From NCBI RefSeq assembly GCF_039535095.1, contig NZ_BAAAWN010000001.1:4030001-4094000 (forward strand): 64,000 bases of DNA, in the 5' to 3' direction. The position numbers were made by a program, and so were the translations under genes. The notes below the pieces were generated by a model. The model was not told the origin of the DNA and ran no database searches. It saw only the letters and a list, made by a program, of their open reading frames with translations. Numbering within the stretch: position 1 is the stretch's first letter; every line of letters begins with the position of its first letter. Below, piece by piece: positions 42,919 through 51,691 of the stretch. Origin of the DNA: Arthrobacter ramosus. Lineage in GTDB: Bacteria > Actinomycetota > Actinomycetes > Actinomycetales > Micrococcaceae.

Positions 42919-43770
42919 TTAAATGATCCTGTAGCTCAGTATCCGCGTACCGCCGTCGTCGTCCCCGTCATCCGGCGCAGCGTGAATCAGCAGTCCGGAT
43001 TCATCCGCGGTGACGGCGACAGGATTGCGTGTGATGACGTGACCGGCACCGCTGAACACACTGATAGGCGCCTCCCACGTGATCCTTTGCCGCAGCGGTT
43101 CCACCAGGGCCAGGCCCCCGAGTTCGAGGGTGGTGCCATCGGCCTGCGGCAACAGCGAAATCCCGCTGCACAGCAGCAGTCCCGGACCCAGGAGCTGGGC
43201 ATCCTGATAGTCGACGAAGTGGCCGGGGTTCTCCCATTCGTCCACCAGGCGACCTTCCGTATCCCAGGTGTAGAGCTGCCGGGAACCCCAGCTTCCGCCG
43301 AACACCAGGTCCAGTCCGGGATCGCGGAGGATCCAGCCGATATGGTCATCCACGCGGAACCGCTCACGGACCTCGAAGGCGTCCGGATCGATCGTATAGA
43401 CGATGCTTCTGCTCCCGGCCCGGTATTCGGCGACAGACACCCACACGTGGTGGCCGTCGAAATCAATCCCACCCGGGTGGTAGACGGTGTCCTCGCCCAG
43501 GTGGATGTCGCGGATCAATTCGCCGCCTGCACCGAGGACGAACACGTGCCCGGTCCCCCGCCCGGGAGTGCGCAGCGCCGGATCCGCCGCAGGGCGCGGC
43601 GCTTTGTGGATCTCAACGGACGACAAGAACGTCAGCCCCTTGGCGAAGGCCATGCCCTGCGGGTGGTGGGTCGGAAAGTCGAGGCGGATCTCATCAACCA
43701 GTTCGAAGCGGCTTCGCCGGTCAAGAGCGGAGACAGCGTCGGCGAGGCGCTCAATTGCCGGCGTCGGCAT
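42919..43770 (-). CDS. DUF6454-like, probable beta-propeller protein
   Basis: 283 residues from ATG 43770. Repeating strand/turn pattern with PTHHPQGMAFAKGLTFLSSV, HLGEDTVYHPGGIDFDGHHV and VWVSVAEYRAGSRSIVYTID; His and Asp clusters could bind a ligand or metal. It resembles actinobacterial proteins annotated DUF6454, but I cannot confirm that. No signal peptide. It overlaps the GDPD-IMPase gene by 20 bp and closes the ABC transporter operon. May process or sense the imported compound. Confidence 0.75.
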   Translation of the reverse strand: MPTPAIERLADAVSALDRRSRFELVDEIRLDFPTHHPQGMAFAKGLTFLSSVEIHKAPRPAADPALRTPGRGTGHVFVLGAGGELIRDIHLGEDTVYHPGGIDFDGHHVWVSVAEYRAGSRSIVYTIDPDAFEVRERFRVDDHIGWILRDPGLDLVFGGSWGSRQLYTWDTEGRLVDEWENPGHFVDYQDAQLLGPGLLLCSGISLLPQADGTTLELGGLALVEPLRQRITWEAPISVFSGAGHVITRNPVAVTADESGLLIHAAPDDGDDDGGTRILSYRII

Positions 43771-45298
43771 GTGCCTGGCTCCACAGTTCGTATAGCTCGG
43801 CAGAGTATTCCGGACGGGCCGCAAGGATCCCGCCCTGTTCCGGGAACGTGTCCATCTCGCCTTCGGAATTGAGGACGATGCCTCCGGCCTCTTGAACAAC
43901 GAGCGTCGCGGCCAGGTGGTCGATCGGGCTGAAGCTCCCGATGATGGCCCCCGCACCACGCCCGGCAGCTACGCCAACCACCGTCATGGTGGCTGACCCC
44001 ATGATCCGCATGATGCTGTGCCGTTCGCCGAGCTCGGCGAGCAGTTCCAGCATTCCGGGCCACGGCAAGTGCCCCGCGAGTTCGGTCGCCACCACGGTTC
44101 CGGCCAGGGCCGCCGTCGAAACTCCCGCAGGAGCCAGCGATAGCGGCGTTCCGTTCAGCCAGGCACCATGACCGGCCCACCCCTCGAAAATCTCGCCACG
44201 CCAGGGATCTGCGACGACGGCCACCGCGGGCTTGCGGTCCACAGCCAGGGCAAGCGAGAACGCGGTCCAGGGAATGTGGTTCACGTAGTTGGTGGTTCCG
44301 TCGACGGGATCAAGGTACCAACACGGTGCGCCTGGCACTGCGACTCCGCCCATTTCCTCGCCCACCACCGTGTGGCCGGGAAGGCGGGCGGCAATCACTT
44401 CGCGGACATGGCGCTCGACGGCGACATCGACTTCCGTGACCAGATCAGCGGGGTGCGCCTTGGTCGAGACCTGGCCGCGATCGGCGTCGCGCATGTACCC
44501 GACGGCCCATTCGGCCAGTTCCAACGCGACTTTCCGGGACTCAAGAACCTCATCTCCGGCGAGTCCTCCGGGAGCCTGGGCCGAAGCCCATGCCTGCGGG
44601 TCTTCCGCGATGGCGCTTTGCAGCAGGTCCAGTTGGTTGCTCGTGATCGAATCCACGCCGAGTCCCAAGGCCCATCGCATGGATTCCAAGTCGTCCACGG
44701 TCCAGCATGCAACTTTGGCTCCCGCGGCGTGGATCTGTTCGACCATGTGCTTGCTGAGAACCACGTGCTCGGAATTGACGAACTCGGGCTTCAGCTCGGC
44801 CAGCAGCTCTTCCGGCGGGGCGGTCCTCTTGCTCCAGGGCAGCCAAATCCGGGCGTCCTGGTCGAGGGCGCGGATGATCCGCATTCCGTCCAGGTTCCCG
44901 CACCAGGCCACTTCGATGCCGCTTTCGCGCACGACGGCGGCAGCCGCCCCCGCGGGGCCGGGCTCGTCCATGTCGATGAGCAAGATTGACCGGCGGCCGC
45001 GGAGAAGCTCTAGGGCTTCGGAAAGCAGGGGAATCCGCTCCTCGCCGGCGCCCAGTTGCTTGATTCGGTCATAGCCGACGTCTGCAGCGTCCGCGTCGAG
45101 GCTCCAGATCCTAAGCAGCGAGGCATCATGGAGCAGGATCACCCGCCCGTCCTTCGTTACCCGAACGTCCACTTCCACGAGGTCCGCACCCGCCTCGATG
45201 GCTGAGGCGATGGCGGGCAGCGTGTTCTCAAGGTGTTTGCTGGAGTCGCCCCGATGGGCCGTGGCGCGGGTCCTTTTAGTGTCAATGGTGTTGCTCAA
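43751..45298 (-). CDS. Fused glycerophosphodiester phosphodiesterase and inositol monophosphatase-like enzyme
   Basis: 515 residues. Part 1 (about 1-235) is a GDPD TIM barrel: H15-R16 in TAHRGD, E24-N25, E42 and D44 in VEVDVRV, H57 in LLHD. Part 2 (about 250-505) is an inositol-monophosphatase-like domain: E314-E315 in VVGEEMGG, D330-D333 in WYLDPVDGTTNYV, and the third metal Asp at D460 in SPIDHLAA instead of the usual WD-x-AG. The two enzymes would act in sequence on a glycerophospho-polyol: release of a phosphate ester, then its dephosphorylation. Starts with TTG overlapping the ABC ATPase stop (TTGA), inside the transporter operon. Confidence 0.88.
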   Translation of the reverse strand: MSNTIDTKRTRATAHRGDSSKHLENTLPAIASAIEAGADLVEVDVRVTKDGRVILLHDASLLRIWSLDADAADVGYDRIKQLGAGEERIPLLSEALELLRGRRSILLIDMDEPGPAGAAAAVVRESGIEVAWCGNLDGMRIIRALDQDARIWLPWSKRTAPPEELLAELKPEFVNSEHVVLSKHMVEQIHAAGAKVACWTVDDLESMRWALGLGVDSITSNQLDLLQSAIAEDPQAWASAQAPGGLAGDEVLESRKVALELAEWAVGYMRDADRGQVSTKAHPADLVTEVDVAVERHVREVIAARLPGHTVVGEEMGGVAVPGAPCWYLDPVDGTTNYVNHIPWTAFSLALAVDRKPAVAVVADPWRGEIFEGWAGHGAWLNGTPLSLAPAGVSTAALAGTVVATELAGHLPWPGMLELLAELGERHSIMRIMGSATMTVVGVAAGRGAGAIIGSFSPIDHLAATLVVQEAGGIVLNSEGEMDTFPEQGGILAARPEYSAELYELWSQAHADAGN

Positions 45299-46374
45299 TG
45301 TGCGGCACCTGCCTCTGCCACGAGGCGTCCGTCCCGGAAGGTCATAGCTTTGCGGATCCCGGCATAGGTCTGTTGGCCTGGCTGCATGAGCTCGCCGCTG
45401 ACGAAGCTGCGGAGCTGGGCGTCGGCCCTGCGCACGTATACTTCCTGGAAGTGTCCGCGTGGGACGACCCTCTCGACGGTCGCCGGGACCGCATCTGCGA
45501 AGGGCGCGTCTGCCAGGATGACGTCCTCGGGTCGGATCCCGAGAATGTCCGGGCCCGCGGTGATGAGTCCGTTGTTGAGCGAACCCTCGAGGCGGTTCAT
45601 GCTGCCGATGAAGGTGGCTACAAACTCGGTTTCCGGGCGGGCATAGAGCGTTTCCGGGGTACTGTATTGCTCGATCCGGCCCGCATTCATGACGGCGATC
45701 CGGTCTGACATGGACATCGCTTCTTCCTGGTCATGGGTGACGATGACCGTGGTGATGCCCAGTTCCTGCTGGATCTTGCGGATGTCTTCACGTACTTTGA
45801 CACGCAGTTTCGCGTCCAGGTTGCTCAAGGGTTCGTCGAGGAGCAAGAGCTTCGGCTCCTGGACCAGTGCCCTGGCCAAAGCCACGCGTTGCTGCTCGCC
45901 GCCGGAAATGCGGGGGGGCTTGGAATCCTTGTGGTGCAAAAGGCTGACCAACTCCAGGACGGCTTCCACCCTGTCCTTGATCTCGGCCTTGGACATCTTG
46001 CGGAGCTTCAGCGGGAAGCCGACGTTCTTGGCCACGGTCATGTGGGGCCACAGCGCGTAGTTCTGGAACACCATCGCGCTCGGGCGGTTCTCGGCGCCCA
46101 AGTGGGAGACTTCCTGGCCCTCCACCTCGATGGAGCCGGAGTCCGGCTCGAGGAAGCCGGCGATCATGCGCAGCGTCGTTGTCTTGCCGCAGCCGGAGGG
46201 CCCCAGCAAGGACACCAGTTCGCCTTCCTTTACCGACAGATCGAGGTTGTCGATGATTGTGCGGCCGCCCAGGATCTTGTGGAGGCCGCGGATGGTCAGG
46301 CCACCGTCCGACGCCGGAGTTCCCGGCTTTGTGCTGCTGGCAGGTGGTTCAGTCAATGGTTCATGAATTGTCAT
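45295..46374 (-). CDS. ABC transporter ATP-binding protein (importer, TOBE type)
   Basis: 359 residues. Walker A GPSGCGKTT, Q-loop VFQNYALWP, signature ISGGEQQRVALARAL (Leu of LSGGQ replaced by Ile), Walker B LLLLDEP, and a C-terminal TOBE part (ILGIRPEDVI). Class is that of spermidine/iron/2-aminoethylphosphonate or sn-glycerol-3-phosphate-like importers. Thirty-one bp after the second permease and coupled to the GDPD-IMPase gene. Confidence 0.93.
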   Translation of the reverse strand: MTIHEPLTEPPASSTKPGTPASDGGLTIRGLHKILGGRTIIDNLDLSVKEGELVSLLGPSGCGKTTTLRMIAGFLEPDSGSIEVEGQEVSHLGAENRPSAMVFQNYALWPHMTVAKNVGFPLKLRKMSKAEIKDRVEAVLELVSLLHHKDSKPPRISGGEQQRVALARALVQEPKLLLLDEPLSNLDAKLRVKVREDIRKIQQELGITTVIVTHDQEEAMSMSDRIAVMNAGRIEQYSTPETLYARPETEFVATFIGSMNRLEGSLNNGLITAGPDILGIRPEDVILADAPFADAVPATVERVVPRGHFQEVYVRRADAQLRSFVSGELMQPGQQTYAGIRKAMTFRDGRLVAEAGAAH

Positions 46375-46405
46375 GGGTTCTCTGTCTGACGTTGGGCGCG
46401 GGGCG

Positions 46406-47269
46406 CTATTTAATCTGGAAGCCTTCGGCGAGCTGGCCGCCGAGGATGTGCTTGTGCGCCGCGAGCATGAGGGCCACGGAGGGGATGGCCAGCAGGATGG
46501 AGAAGACGGCAGCCACCTGGGTGGGGTAGTTCAGCACGAGGCTGTACATCTGGGTGGGCATGGTCATGAAGGCCGGCGCACCCACCAAGTACGTTCCTTG
46601 TGCTTCGTCGAAGGACGCCAGGAAGGACATCACCGCCGCGACGATAATCCCGGGCAGCGCCATGGGGAGCGTCACGGAGGCGAACACGCGCAATTTGGAG
46701 GCTCCGGCGTCGCGGGCTGCTTCCTCCAGGTTTCGCGGCACGGCAGCGAACGCCGCCGCCGGGATCCACGTCATGAAGACCACCGTGCCCAATACGTGCA
46801 CCACGAGGATTCCCAAAATGGTGTTCATCAAATTCAAGGCGTAGAAGAGCGCCGCAAGGGTGACGAACAAGCCCATCTTGGGAAAGGCGTTGGTAGCGAA
46901 CAGGCTGATCAGGAAGAAGCGGCGTCCGGGAAAGTCAAAGCGGGCGAAGGCGTAAGCCGCGGGCAAACAAATGATCGCAGACACCAGGACCGTCAGCGGG
47001 GCGAAGAACAAGGAGTTCTGGACCGCGATGCCGAGCGCGCCGTCGTTGACGACAACCTGCCACCAGCGCAAAGTCCAGTCATCGGGAAGGAGGTTGGGGA
47101 AGGTCCAGTTACCGGCGAAGGCGCGGACACCGAGCCAGAGCAGGGGTCCCAGGATGAAAACGACCATGAGCACCACGAACAGGCCCACCAGCGCACGGCG
47201 GACAATCGAGTCCAACGTGAGGGGCCGGCGGGTGCGGGAAGCAACGGGCGATCCGGTAGAGATAGCCAT
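46406..47269 (-). CDS. ABC transporter permease (second subunit)
   Basis: 287 residues, about six membrane segments with the EAA-like loop AFAAVPRNLEEAARDAGASK that docks on the ATPase. N-terminal VRRALVGLFVVLMVVFILGP. ATG overlaps the first permease stop by one base (TGATG). Confidence 0.92.
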   Translation of the reverse strand: MAISTGSPVASRTRRPLTLDSIVRRALVGLFVVLMVVFILGPLLWLGVRAFAGNWTFPNLLPDDWTLRWWQVVVNDGALGIAVQNSLFFAPLTVLVSAIICLPAAYAFARFDFPGRRFFLISLFATNAFPKMGLFVTLAALFYALNLMNTILGILVVHVLGTVVFMTWIPAAAFAAVPRNLEEAARDAGASKLRVFASVTLPMALPGIIVAAVMSFLASFDEAQGTYLVGAPAFMTMPTQMYSLVLNYPTQVAAVFSILLAIPSVALMLAAHKHILGGQLAEGFQIK

Positions 47270-48231
47270 CAGACTTTCCCCTGTTCCTTGGCGGAACGGA
47301 AGTTAGCCCACACGTAGAGCGCGGCGATTCCGGAGGCAATCAGGAAGACGGTAAAGGCCATGACGGCGGACTGCTGGGGCTGGTTGAACGCAGAGAAGTA
47401 GTTGGACATGTCCACTCCGAGCATGTTCGGTGAATTGGGCCCGGTGAAGTACGGGACCGTGAACGATCCAACAATTCCAATGGCCGTAAACGTCGTCGCG
47501 ATGATGATGGGAACGGCCGCCATGGGAACGATCACTGAGACGATCGTGCGCAAGGAGCCGGCACCGGCGTCGCGCGCAGCTTCGATCATGGCGTTCGGCA
47601 CGGACTGCAGCCCGGAGGAGACCATGAGCACAGCGAACGGCAGGGACGTCCAGACGGAGCCGATGATGACCGTGACCATGGTGAACGCCCACACGGGGAA
47701 GTCAAGCCCGAAGAGAGCGAAGACGCTCCGAAGGAAGCCCGTGCCGGAATAGAAGGTCAGGATCGCCCACGAGGCGATGACTACCGGGATGAAGAGCGGC
47801 ACGATCGCCAGTCCGGAGAGGAGGCGGGCCATTCGACCGCCCTTGAGCTTGAGGTAGAGGCCAATGCCCATGGCCAGGAAGATGACTGTTGCCGTGCTGA
47901 CCAGCGTCACGATGACGGTGACCAGAAGGTCCCCGAGGAACCGCTTGTTGGTGAACATTTCCTGGTACGCGGCCAGGGTTCCCCACCAGGCGTCTGCTTC
48001 GTGCACGTTCTGGCCAATGGTGGCGATGGTGTGGTTCAACCCGCCGGTCAGGCCGATGCTGAAGCCGAAGGCGAGAATGATCGGGAAGCCGACGAAGAGT
48101 GCGATCAACAGGATCGGCGGGAGGGCCATGAAGAACCCGACGGCGCGCTGGCCCAGTCGCTTGGGGCGCGTGGCACCAGCCGGCGGAACTGTTTGTTGCA
48201 GTTCCGCCGGCTTTTGAAGCGTGGTTGTCAC
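47269..48231 (-). CDS. ABC transporter permease (first subunit)
   Basis: 320 residues. N-terminal membrane helix, then SGLQSVPNAMIEAARDAGAG as the EAA loop. Pairs with the 287-residue permease. GTG start overlaps the binding-protein stop (GTGA). Confidence 0.92.
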   Translation of the reverse strand: MTTTLQKPAELQQTVPPAGATRPKRLGQRAVGFFMALPPILLIALFVGFPIILAFGFSIGLTGGLNHTIATIGQNVHEADAWWGTLAAYQEMFTNKRFLGDLLVTVIVTLVSTATVIFLAMGIGLYLKLKGGRMARLLSGLAIVPLFIPVVIASWAILTFYSGTGFLRSVFALFGLDFPVWAFTMVTVIIGSVWTSLPFAVLMVSSGLQSVPNAMIEAARDAGAGSLRTIVSVIVPMAAVPIIIATTFTAIGIVGSFTVPYFTGPNSPNMLGVDMSNYFSAFNQPQQSAVMAFTVFLIASGIAALYVWANFRSAKEQGKV

Positions 48232-49388
48232 TGGCCGGGAACCTTCTGGTCCCAGAGGTTGTTCAGGTCTTTGCCCATCTGGTCGAAGTAGCCCTTGCGC
48301 AGGTTGTTGGTGTCTGCGTCCTTGAACTTGTCCTTCACATCAGCCGGCAGTTTGTCGAGGCTGATGGCCGGGAAACCGGACATTTCCTTGATGATCATGG
48401 TCTGCGCGTCGGGCGAGAGGACGAAGTTGGCAAGCTTCAGCGCCGCTTCCTGGCGGGGCGAGGACTTGGGAATGCCGAGGTAGGCGGCACCGCCCGTGAA
48501 GGACGGGTTGCTGATCTGGGTGGCCTTCACGGTGGACGGGATCTGGCCGTTGGTCAAGCCGGTGATGAACTGGTCAGACCACACCGGAGCCATGGAGATC
48601 TGTCCCTTCGCGAGCAGATCAAGGGTCTGCTGGTTGCCGTTGGGGTAGACGCCGCTCTGGAAGACGGACGAGTTGAGGTCTTTCAATGTCGCGAAGCCCT
48701 GGTCCCAGTACTTCTCAAGGTCCTTCTCGTAGCCCACCGTCATCTTGGCGCGGGCGTCGGCAGGGACGAACTTGTCCAGAACGGTGGCAACGAATGCACC
48801 GCCGGACCCTCCCGACTTAGGCGAGTTGTAGGTGAACTTGCCCGGGTTTGCCTTGATCCAAGCGAGCAGTTCGTCAAGGGTCTTCGGCGGAGTGCCAACT
48901 GTCTTGGTGTCATATGCCAGGAGCACCGCGGAGCCGCGGTACGGGATGCCACCGGTGCCGCCGGCCTTGATGACGTCCTGCGGGACATCGTTCAGGGCGG
49001 AAATCGTTTGCGAGCTCACGGAGGTCAGCAGATTGGCTGCGGAGGCCTTGGAGACAAAACCGCCATCGACGAGGTCGAAATCAGGTTCCTTGTTCTGCTC
49101 CGTGGCGCTGGTCAGTTTCGCCAGGGTCTGGGCATCGTGCTCGCCGTGCAGATCGAGGGTGACCTTAACGTTGTAGCCGGGGTTGGCCTTTTCGAAGGCG
49201 GGAACGAGGCTCTTCTCCCACAGGTTCTGGACGTTCGTGTCCCCGCTGATGAACACGGTGATCGTCTTGTCCGGGGATGCGCTGGCGCCATTGTTCTGGG
49301 CCGAAGCGGTACTGCTTTGAGCGCAGCCGGTCACAGCGGTGGCTGCAACAACGGCGACGGCGGCCGCTGCTAGAAAGCGGTTGGTCAT
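48228..49388 (-). CDS. ABC transporter substrate-binding lipoprotein
   Basis: 386 residues. Lipoprotein signal: hydrophobic AVAVVAATAVTGC with lipobox AVTGC. The mature protein is a type-2-like periplasmic-binding fold (TITVFISGDTNVQNLWEKSL, DFDLVDGGFV, WSDQFITGLTNGQI), like extracellular proteins for iron, polyamine, phosphonate or glycerophosphate uptake. AAGGA six bases before the ATG. First gene of the operon SBP - permease - permease - ATPase - GDPD-IMPase - DUF6454-like. Confidence 0.92.
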   Translation of the reverse strand: MTNRFLAAAAVAVVAATAVTGCAQSSTASAQNNGASASPDKTITVFISGDTNVQNLWEKSLVPAFEKANPGYNVKVTLDLHGEHDAQTLAKLTSATEQNKEPDFDLVDGGFVSKASAANLLTSVSSQTISALNDVPQDVIKAGGTGGIPYRGSAVLLAYDTKTVGTPPKTLDELLAWIKANPGKFTYNSPKSGGSGGAFVATVLDKFVPADARAKMTVGYEKDLEKYWDQGFATLKDLNSSVFQSGVYPNGNQQTLDLLAKGQISMAPVWSDQFITGLTNGQIPSTVKATQISNPSFTGGAAYLGIPKSSPRQEAALKLANFVLSPDAQTMIIKEMSGFPAISLDKLPADVKDKFKDADTNNLRKGYFDQMGKDLNNLWDQKVPGQ

Positions 49389-49536
49389 GGTGTTCCTTCA
49401 TCTTGAACCGGAAAGTCCCCCAAGGGCAGGAACTACCATCCAAGGGCAAGGTGAAGGAGTGGGTCATGGCCCATGAATCCGGGGTTAACCGGAGGCAGAA
49501 TTAACGCAAATATGTCAGGACATGCGAACATCAGCC

Positions 49537-50364
49537 CTATTTGAGGGCACGCTTCCAATTCATCGTCAGGAACGTGACCAGGACGGCTATCGCGGCGGCC
49601 AGGGCCAGGCTGACGGGGCCGGTGCCCCAGTCGAGTCCCCCTCGGTCGGGGGAAACAGCGGTCCAGTCAGAGAAGGACGCCCCCAATGGCCGGGTCAGGA
49701 TGTACGCGAACCAGAAGGCCGGGATCGCAGCCAGCAGGCGACGCCAGCGGGCCAGTGCGGGGACAGCGATGACAACCGCGAACATGATGCCTGAGGCAAG
49801 GTAGCCCAGGCCCAGCGTGTAGGCGGTCAGGTCTCCAGTGGCCGTGCCAAGTGCGAAGGTTGTCAGCACCGCAGCCCAGTAGAAGGACTCCCGACGCCGG
49901 GTGGTGATGCTGTGGATGGAGAGGGTCTTTTCGCTCCGGTGCCAGAGCAGGAAAACGACGGCGAGCGCCACGGTGAAGAACAGCGTCGACGCCAGGTAGG
50001 GGACGCCAAGCCCGACGTGAACGGCGTCAGCAGCCATGGTCCCAAACACGCTGACCATCGCGACGGCGGTCCAGTACACCCAGGGGATATACCGGCGGAC
50101 CCGGAACTGCAGAACCAACGAAATCACCAATGCCGCGAACCCGAGGCCCAAAGCGATCTCGGGTTCGAAACGGTGGACAAGAAAATCGGACGTAGTTTCG
50201 CCCATCCCGGTAGTGAGGATCTTCACTACCCAGAACAGGACTGTCACCTCGGGTACTTTCGAGGCGGAGGCTCGGGAGACGGCGTTTTGCAGTTGTCCGC
50301 CAACAGCCAGGGTGTCCTTGACCCGCGGGCTAGCGGTGAGTTCTTCGGGCATCATGGCCCCCAT
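49537..50364 (-). CDS. Multi-pass membrane protein (COG4705-like)
   Basis: 275 residues, about eight membrane segments in two related halves: ILTTGMGETTSDFLVHRF in the first and TTFALGTATGDLTAYTLGLG in the second. This internal repeat is the mark of the COG4705 family of uncharacterised membrane proteins. Start could also be the ATG a few codons later. Divergent from the small membrane protein gene at 50473. Confidence 0.85.
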   Translation of the reverse strand: MGAMMPEELTASPRVKDTLAVGGQLQNAVSRASASKVPEVTVLFWVVKILTTGMGETTSDFLVHRFEPEIALGLGFAALVISLVLQFRVRRYIPWVYWTAVAMVSVFGTMAADAVHVGLGVPYLASTLFFTVALAVVFLLWHRSEKTLSIHSITTRRRESFYWAAVLTTFALGTATGDLTAYTLGLGYLASGIMFAVVIAVPALARWRRLLAAIPAFWFAYILTRPLGASFSDWTAVSPDRGGLDWGTGPVSLALAAAIAVLVTFLTMNWKRALK

Positions 50365-50472
50365 TGTTCAGGGCTTTCCCGAGCGTTTCCCGAATGTGAC
50401 GCGTGGCGCCGCGGCCTGACACGGCAACCAACCCCTCAAGCAAACCGGCCCGATTCGCGGGATAATGGAACT

Positions 50473-50787
50473 ATGGCCGATCAGGATCTGGATCCTTGGG
50501 ATGAGTTTGACAGGCTCAAGCCCGCGGGACACGATCGCGTCCAGGGCTATCCGGGAGGAGAACCTTTGGGTTTTGGCTTCCAGACGGGCGTGCGGAGCGC
50601 AAGAGTGGCCTTCGGTTTCGCCGTCTACGCGCTGGTCCTCGGAACCGTGCTCGTCCTTGTCGGGATCATTGACTTTATCGGCACGGGCGAGTTGCTGTGG
50701 CTCGGATTGATGGTGCTCATCGAGGCCGCCTTCATCTATGGCTTCATCCAGCTGGCGCACCAAGCGCGCAACCGACGCTCAACTTAG
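50473..50787 (+). CDS. Small two-helix membrane protein
   Basis: 104 residues. Acidic N-terminus ADQDLDPWDEFDRLKPAG followed by two hydrophobic helices (VAFGFAVYALVLGTVLVLVG and LLWLGLMVLIEAAFIYGFI). No family recognised. ATG chosen because the longer open frame starts far upstream inside the opposite gene. It converges with the ArsR gene. Confidence 0.75.
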   Translation: MADQDLDPWDEFDRLKPAGHDRVQGYPGGEPLGFGFQTGVRSARVAFGFAVYALVLGTVLVLVGIIDFIGTGELLWLGLMVLIEAAFIYGFIQLAHQARNRRST

Positions 50788-50807
50788 ACGCGCCCGTTGT
50801 CGAAGAA

Positions 50808-51125
50808 TTACAGCCCCTCCGCGATGCGCTTGATCGCGGCCAGGCGGCGGTCCCACTCTGCGCCGATGCGATCGAGGCTGCGTGCCGTCTCGCTCAGCTG
50901 CGAGCCGAGCACCCTGTAGCGCAGTTCGCGGCCGACGCGCACCGATTCAACGAGTCCGGCCTCCTGCAGCACCGCGAGGTGCTTGGCGATCGCTTGTCGG
51001 GTGACCGGGAGCCGCCCGGCGAGGGCCGACGCCGATGCGTCGCCCTCGCCGAGGGCAGCCAGAATGCTCCACCTCGTCTCGTCGCCGAGCGCGGCGAACA
51101 CTGGAACCAGGGTGCTCGTGGTCAC
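50808..51125 (-). CDS. ArsR-family winged-helix regulator
   Basis: 105 residues. ALGDETRWSILAALGEGDAS and ALAGRLPVTRQAIAKHLAVL with QEAGLVESVRVGRELRYRV are the ArsR-type DNA-binding domain. No metal-binding Cys in the alpha-3 helix, so it belongs to the SRPBCC-linked subtype. GTG start overlaps the SRPBCC stop (GTGA). Probable autorepressor at the twin sites 51630-51679. Confidence 0.92.
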   Translation of the reverse strand: MTTSTLVPVFAALGDETRWSILAALGEGDASASALAGRLPVTRQAIAKHLAVLQEAGLVESVRVGRELRYRVLGSQLSETARSLDRIGAEWDRRLAAIKRIAEGL

Positions 51126-51604
51126 GACCCACCCTCGACATAAGCTGCCAGTTCGTCCAGCTCCGAGTCCCAGCCCTGGCGGTGGCTCTCCATGTTGAAC
51201 GCCGGATCGCTCGTCGTGTCGAAGCCGGTCTCGACGACGGTGAGCCGCGTTCCGCCGTCGAGCGCTTCAAGCGTGAAGCGGAACACGGTCGAGTGGTCAG
51301 GGTCGACCTCGGCCGGCTGGGTGCCGCGCGCGTCGTCGTTGCTCCAGCGGTAGGCGATCATTCGCGGCGGGTCGAGCTCCTCGATCAGCACCGGGAAGGC
51401 GCCGTATCCTTCGAAAGAGAAGACACCGCCGGCACCGACGGCGACCTCATCGAGGACGGCGGTTTGTCCAAACCACCGCGCAATGTGCTCGGCCTCGGTG
51501 ATCGCGGCCCAAACCTTCTCGATTGGTGCGGCGATGGTGATGGTGCGCCTCACAGTGAACTCGCCGGCGTCGACGACAGAGGCCTGGTTTGCAGTCATAG
51601 TCAT
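51122..51604 (-). CDS. SRPBCC / AHSA1-type protein
   Basis: 160 residues. RRTITIAAPIEKVWAAITEA then HIARWFGQTAVL and a final HRQGWDSELDELAAYV show the activator-of-Hsp90-like START fold with a hydrophobic cavity. Paired and translationally coupled with the ArsR gene, a common arrangement. Ligand unknown. Confidence 0.92.
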   Translation of the reverse strand: MTMTANQASVVDAGEFTVRRTITIAAPIEKVWAAITEAEHIARWFGQTAVLDEVAVGAGGVFSFEGYGAFPVLIEELDPPRMIAYRWSNDDARGTQPAEVDPDHSTVFRFTLEALDGGTRLTVVETGFDTTSDPAFNMESHRQGWDSELDELAAYVEGGS

Positions 51605-51629
51605 GATTCTGTTCCTTTCAGTCAGTTAC

Positions 51630-51679
51630 TGCAACTACAGAGTTGCATTAACTTTTCGAAAGAGCAACCCCTAGGTTGC
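51630..51679. promoter_or_regulatory. Twin ArsR-type operators
   Basis: TGCAACT-ACAG-AGTTGCA (51630-51647) and GCAACC-CCTA-GGTTGC (51664-51679): same pattern GCAACY-N4-RGTTGC, 33 bp apart (about three helical turns), placed 26-75 bp before the SRPBCC gene. Likely bound by the ArsR protein; the regulator is inferred. Confidence 0.7.
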
Positions 51680-51691
51680 AGATCAGATTCC

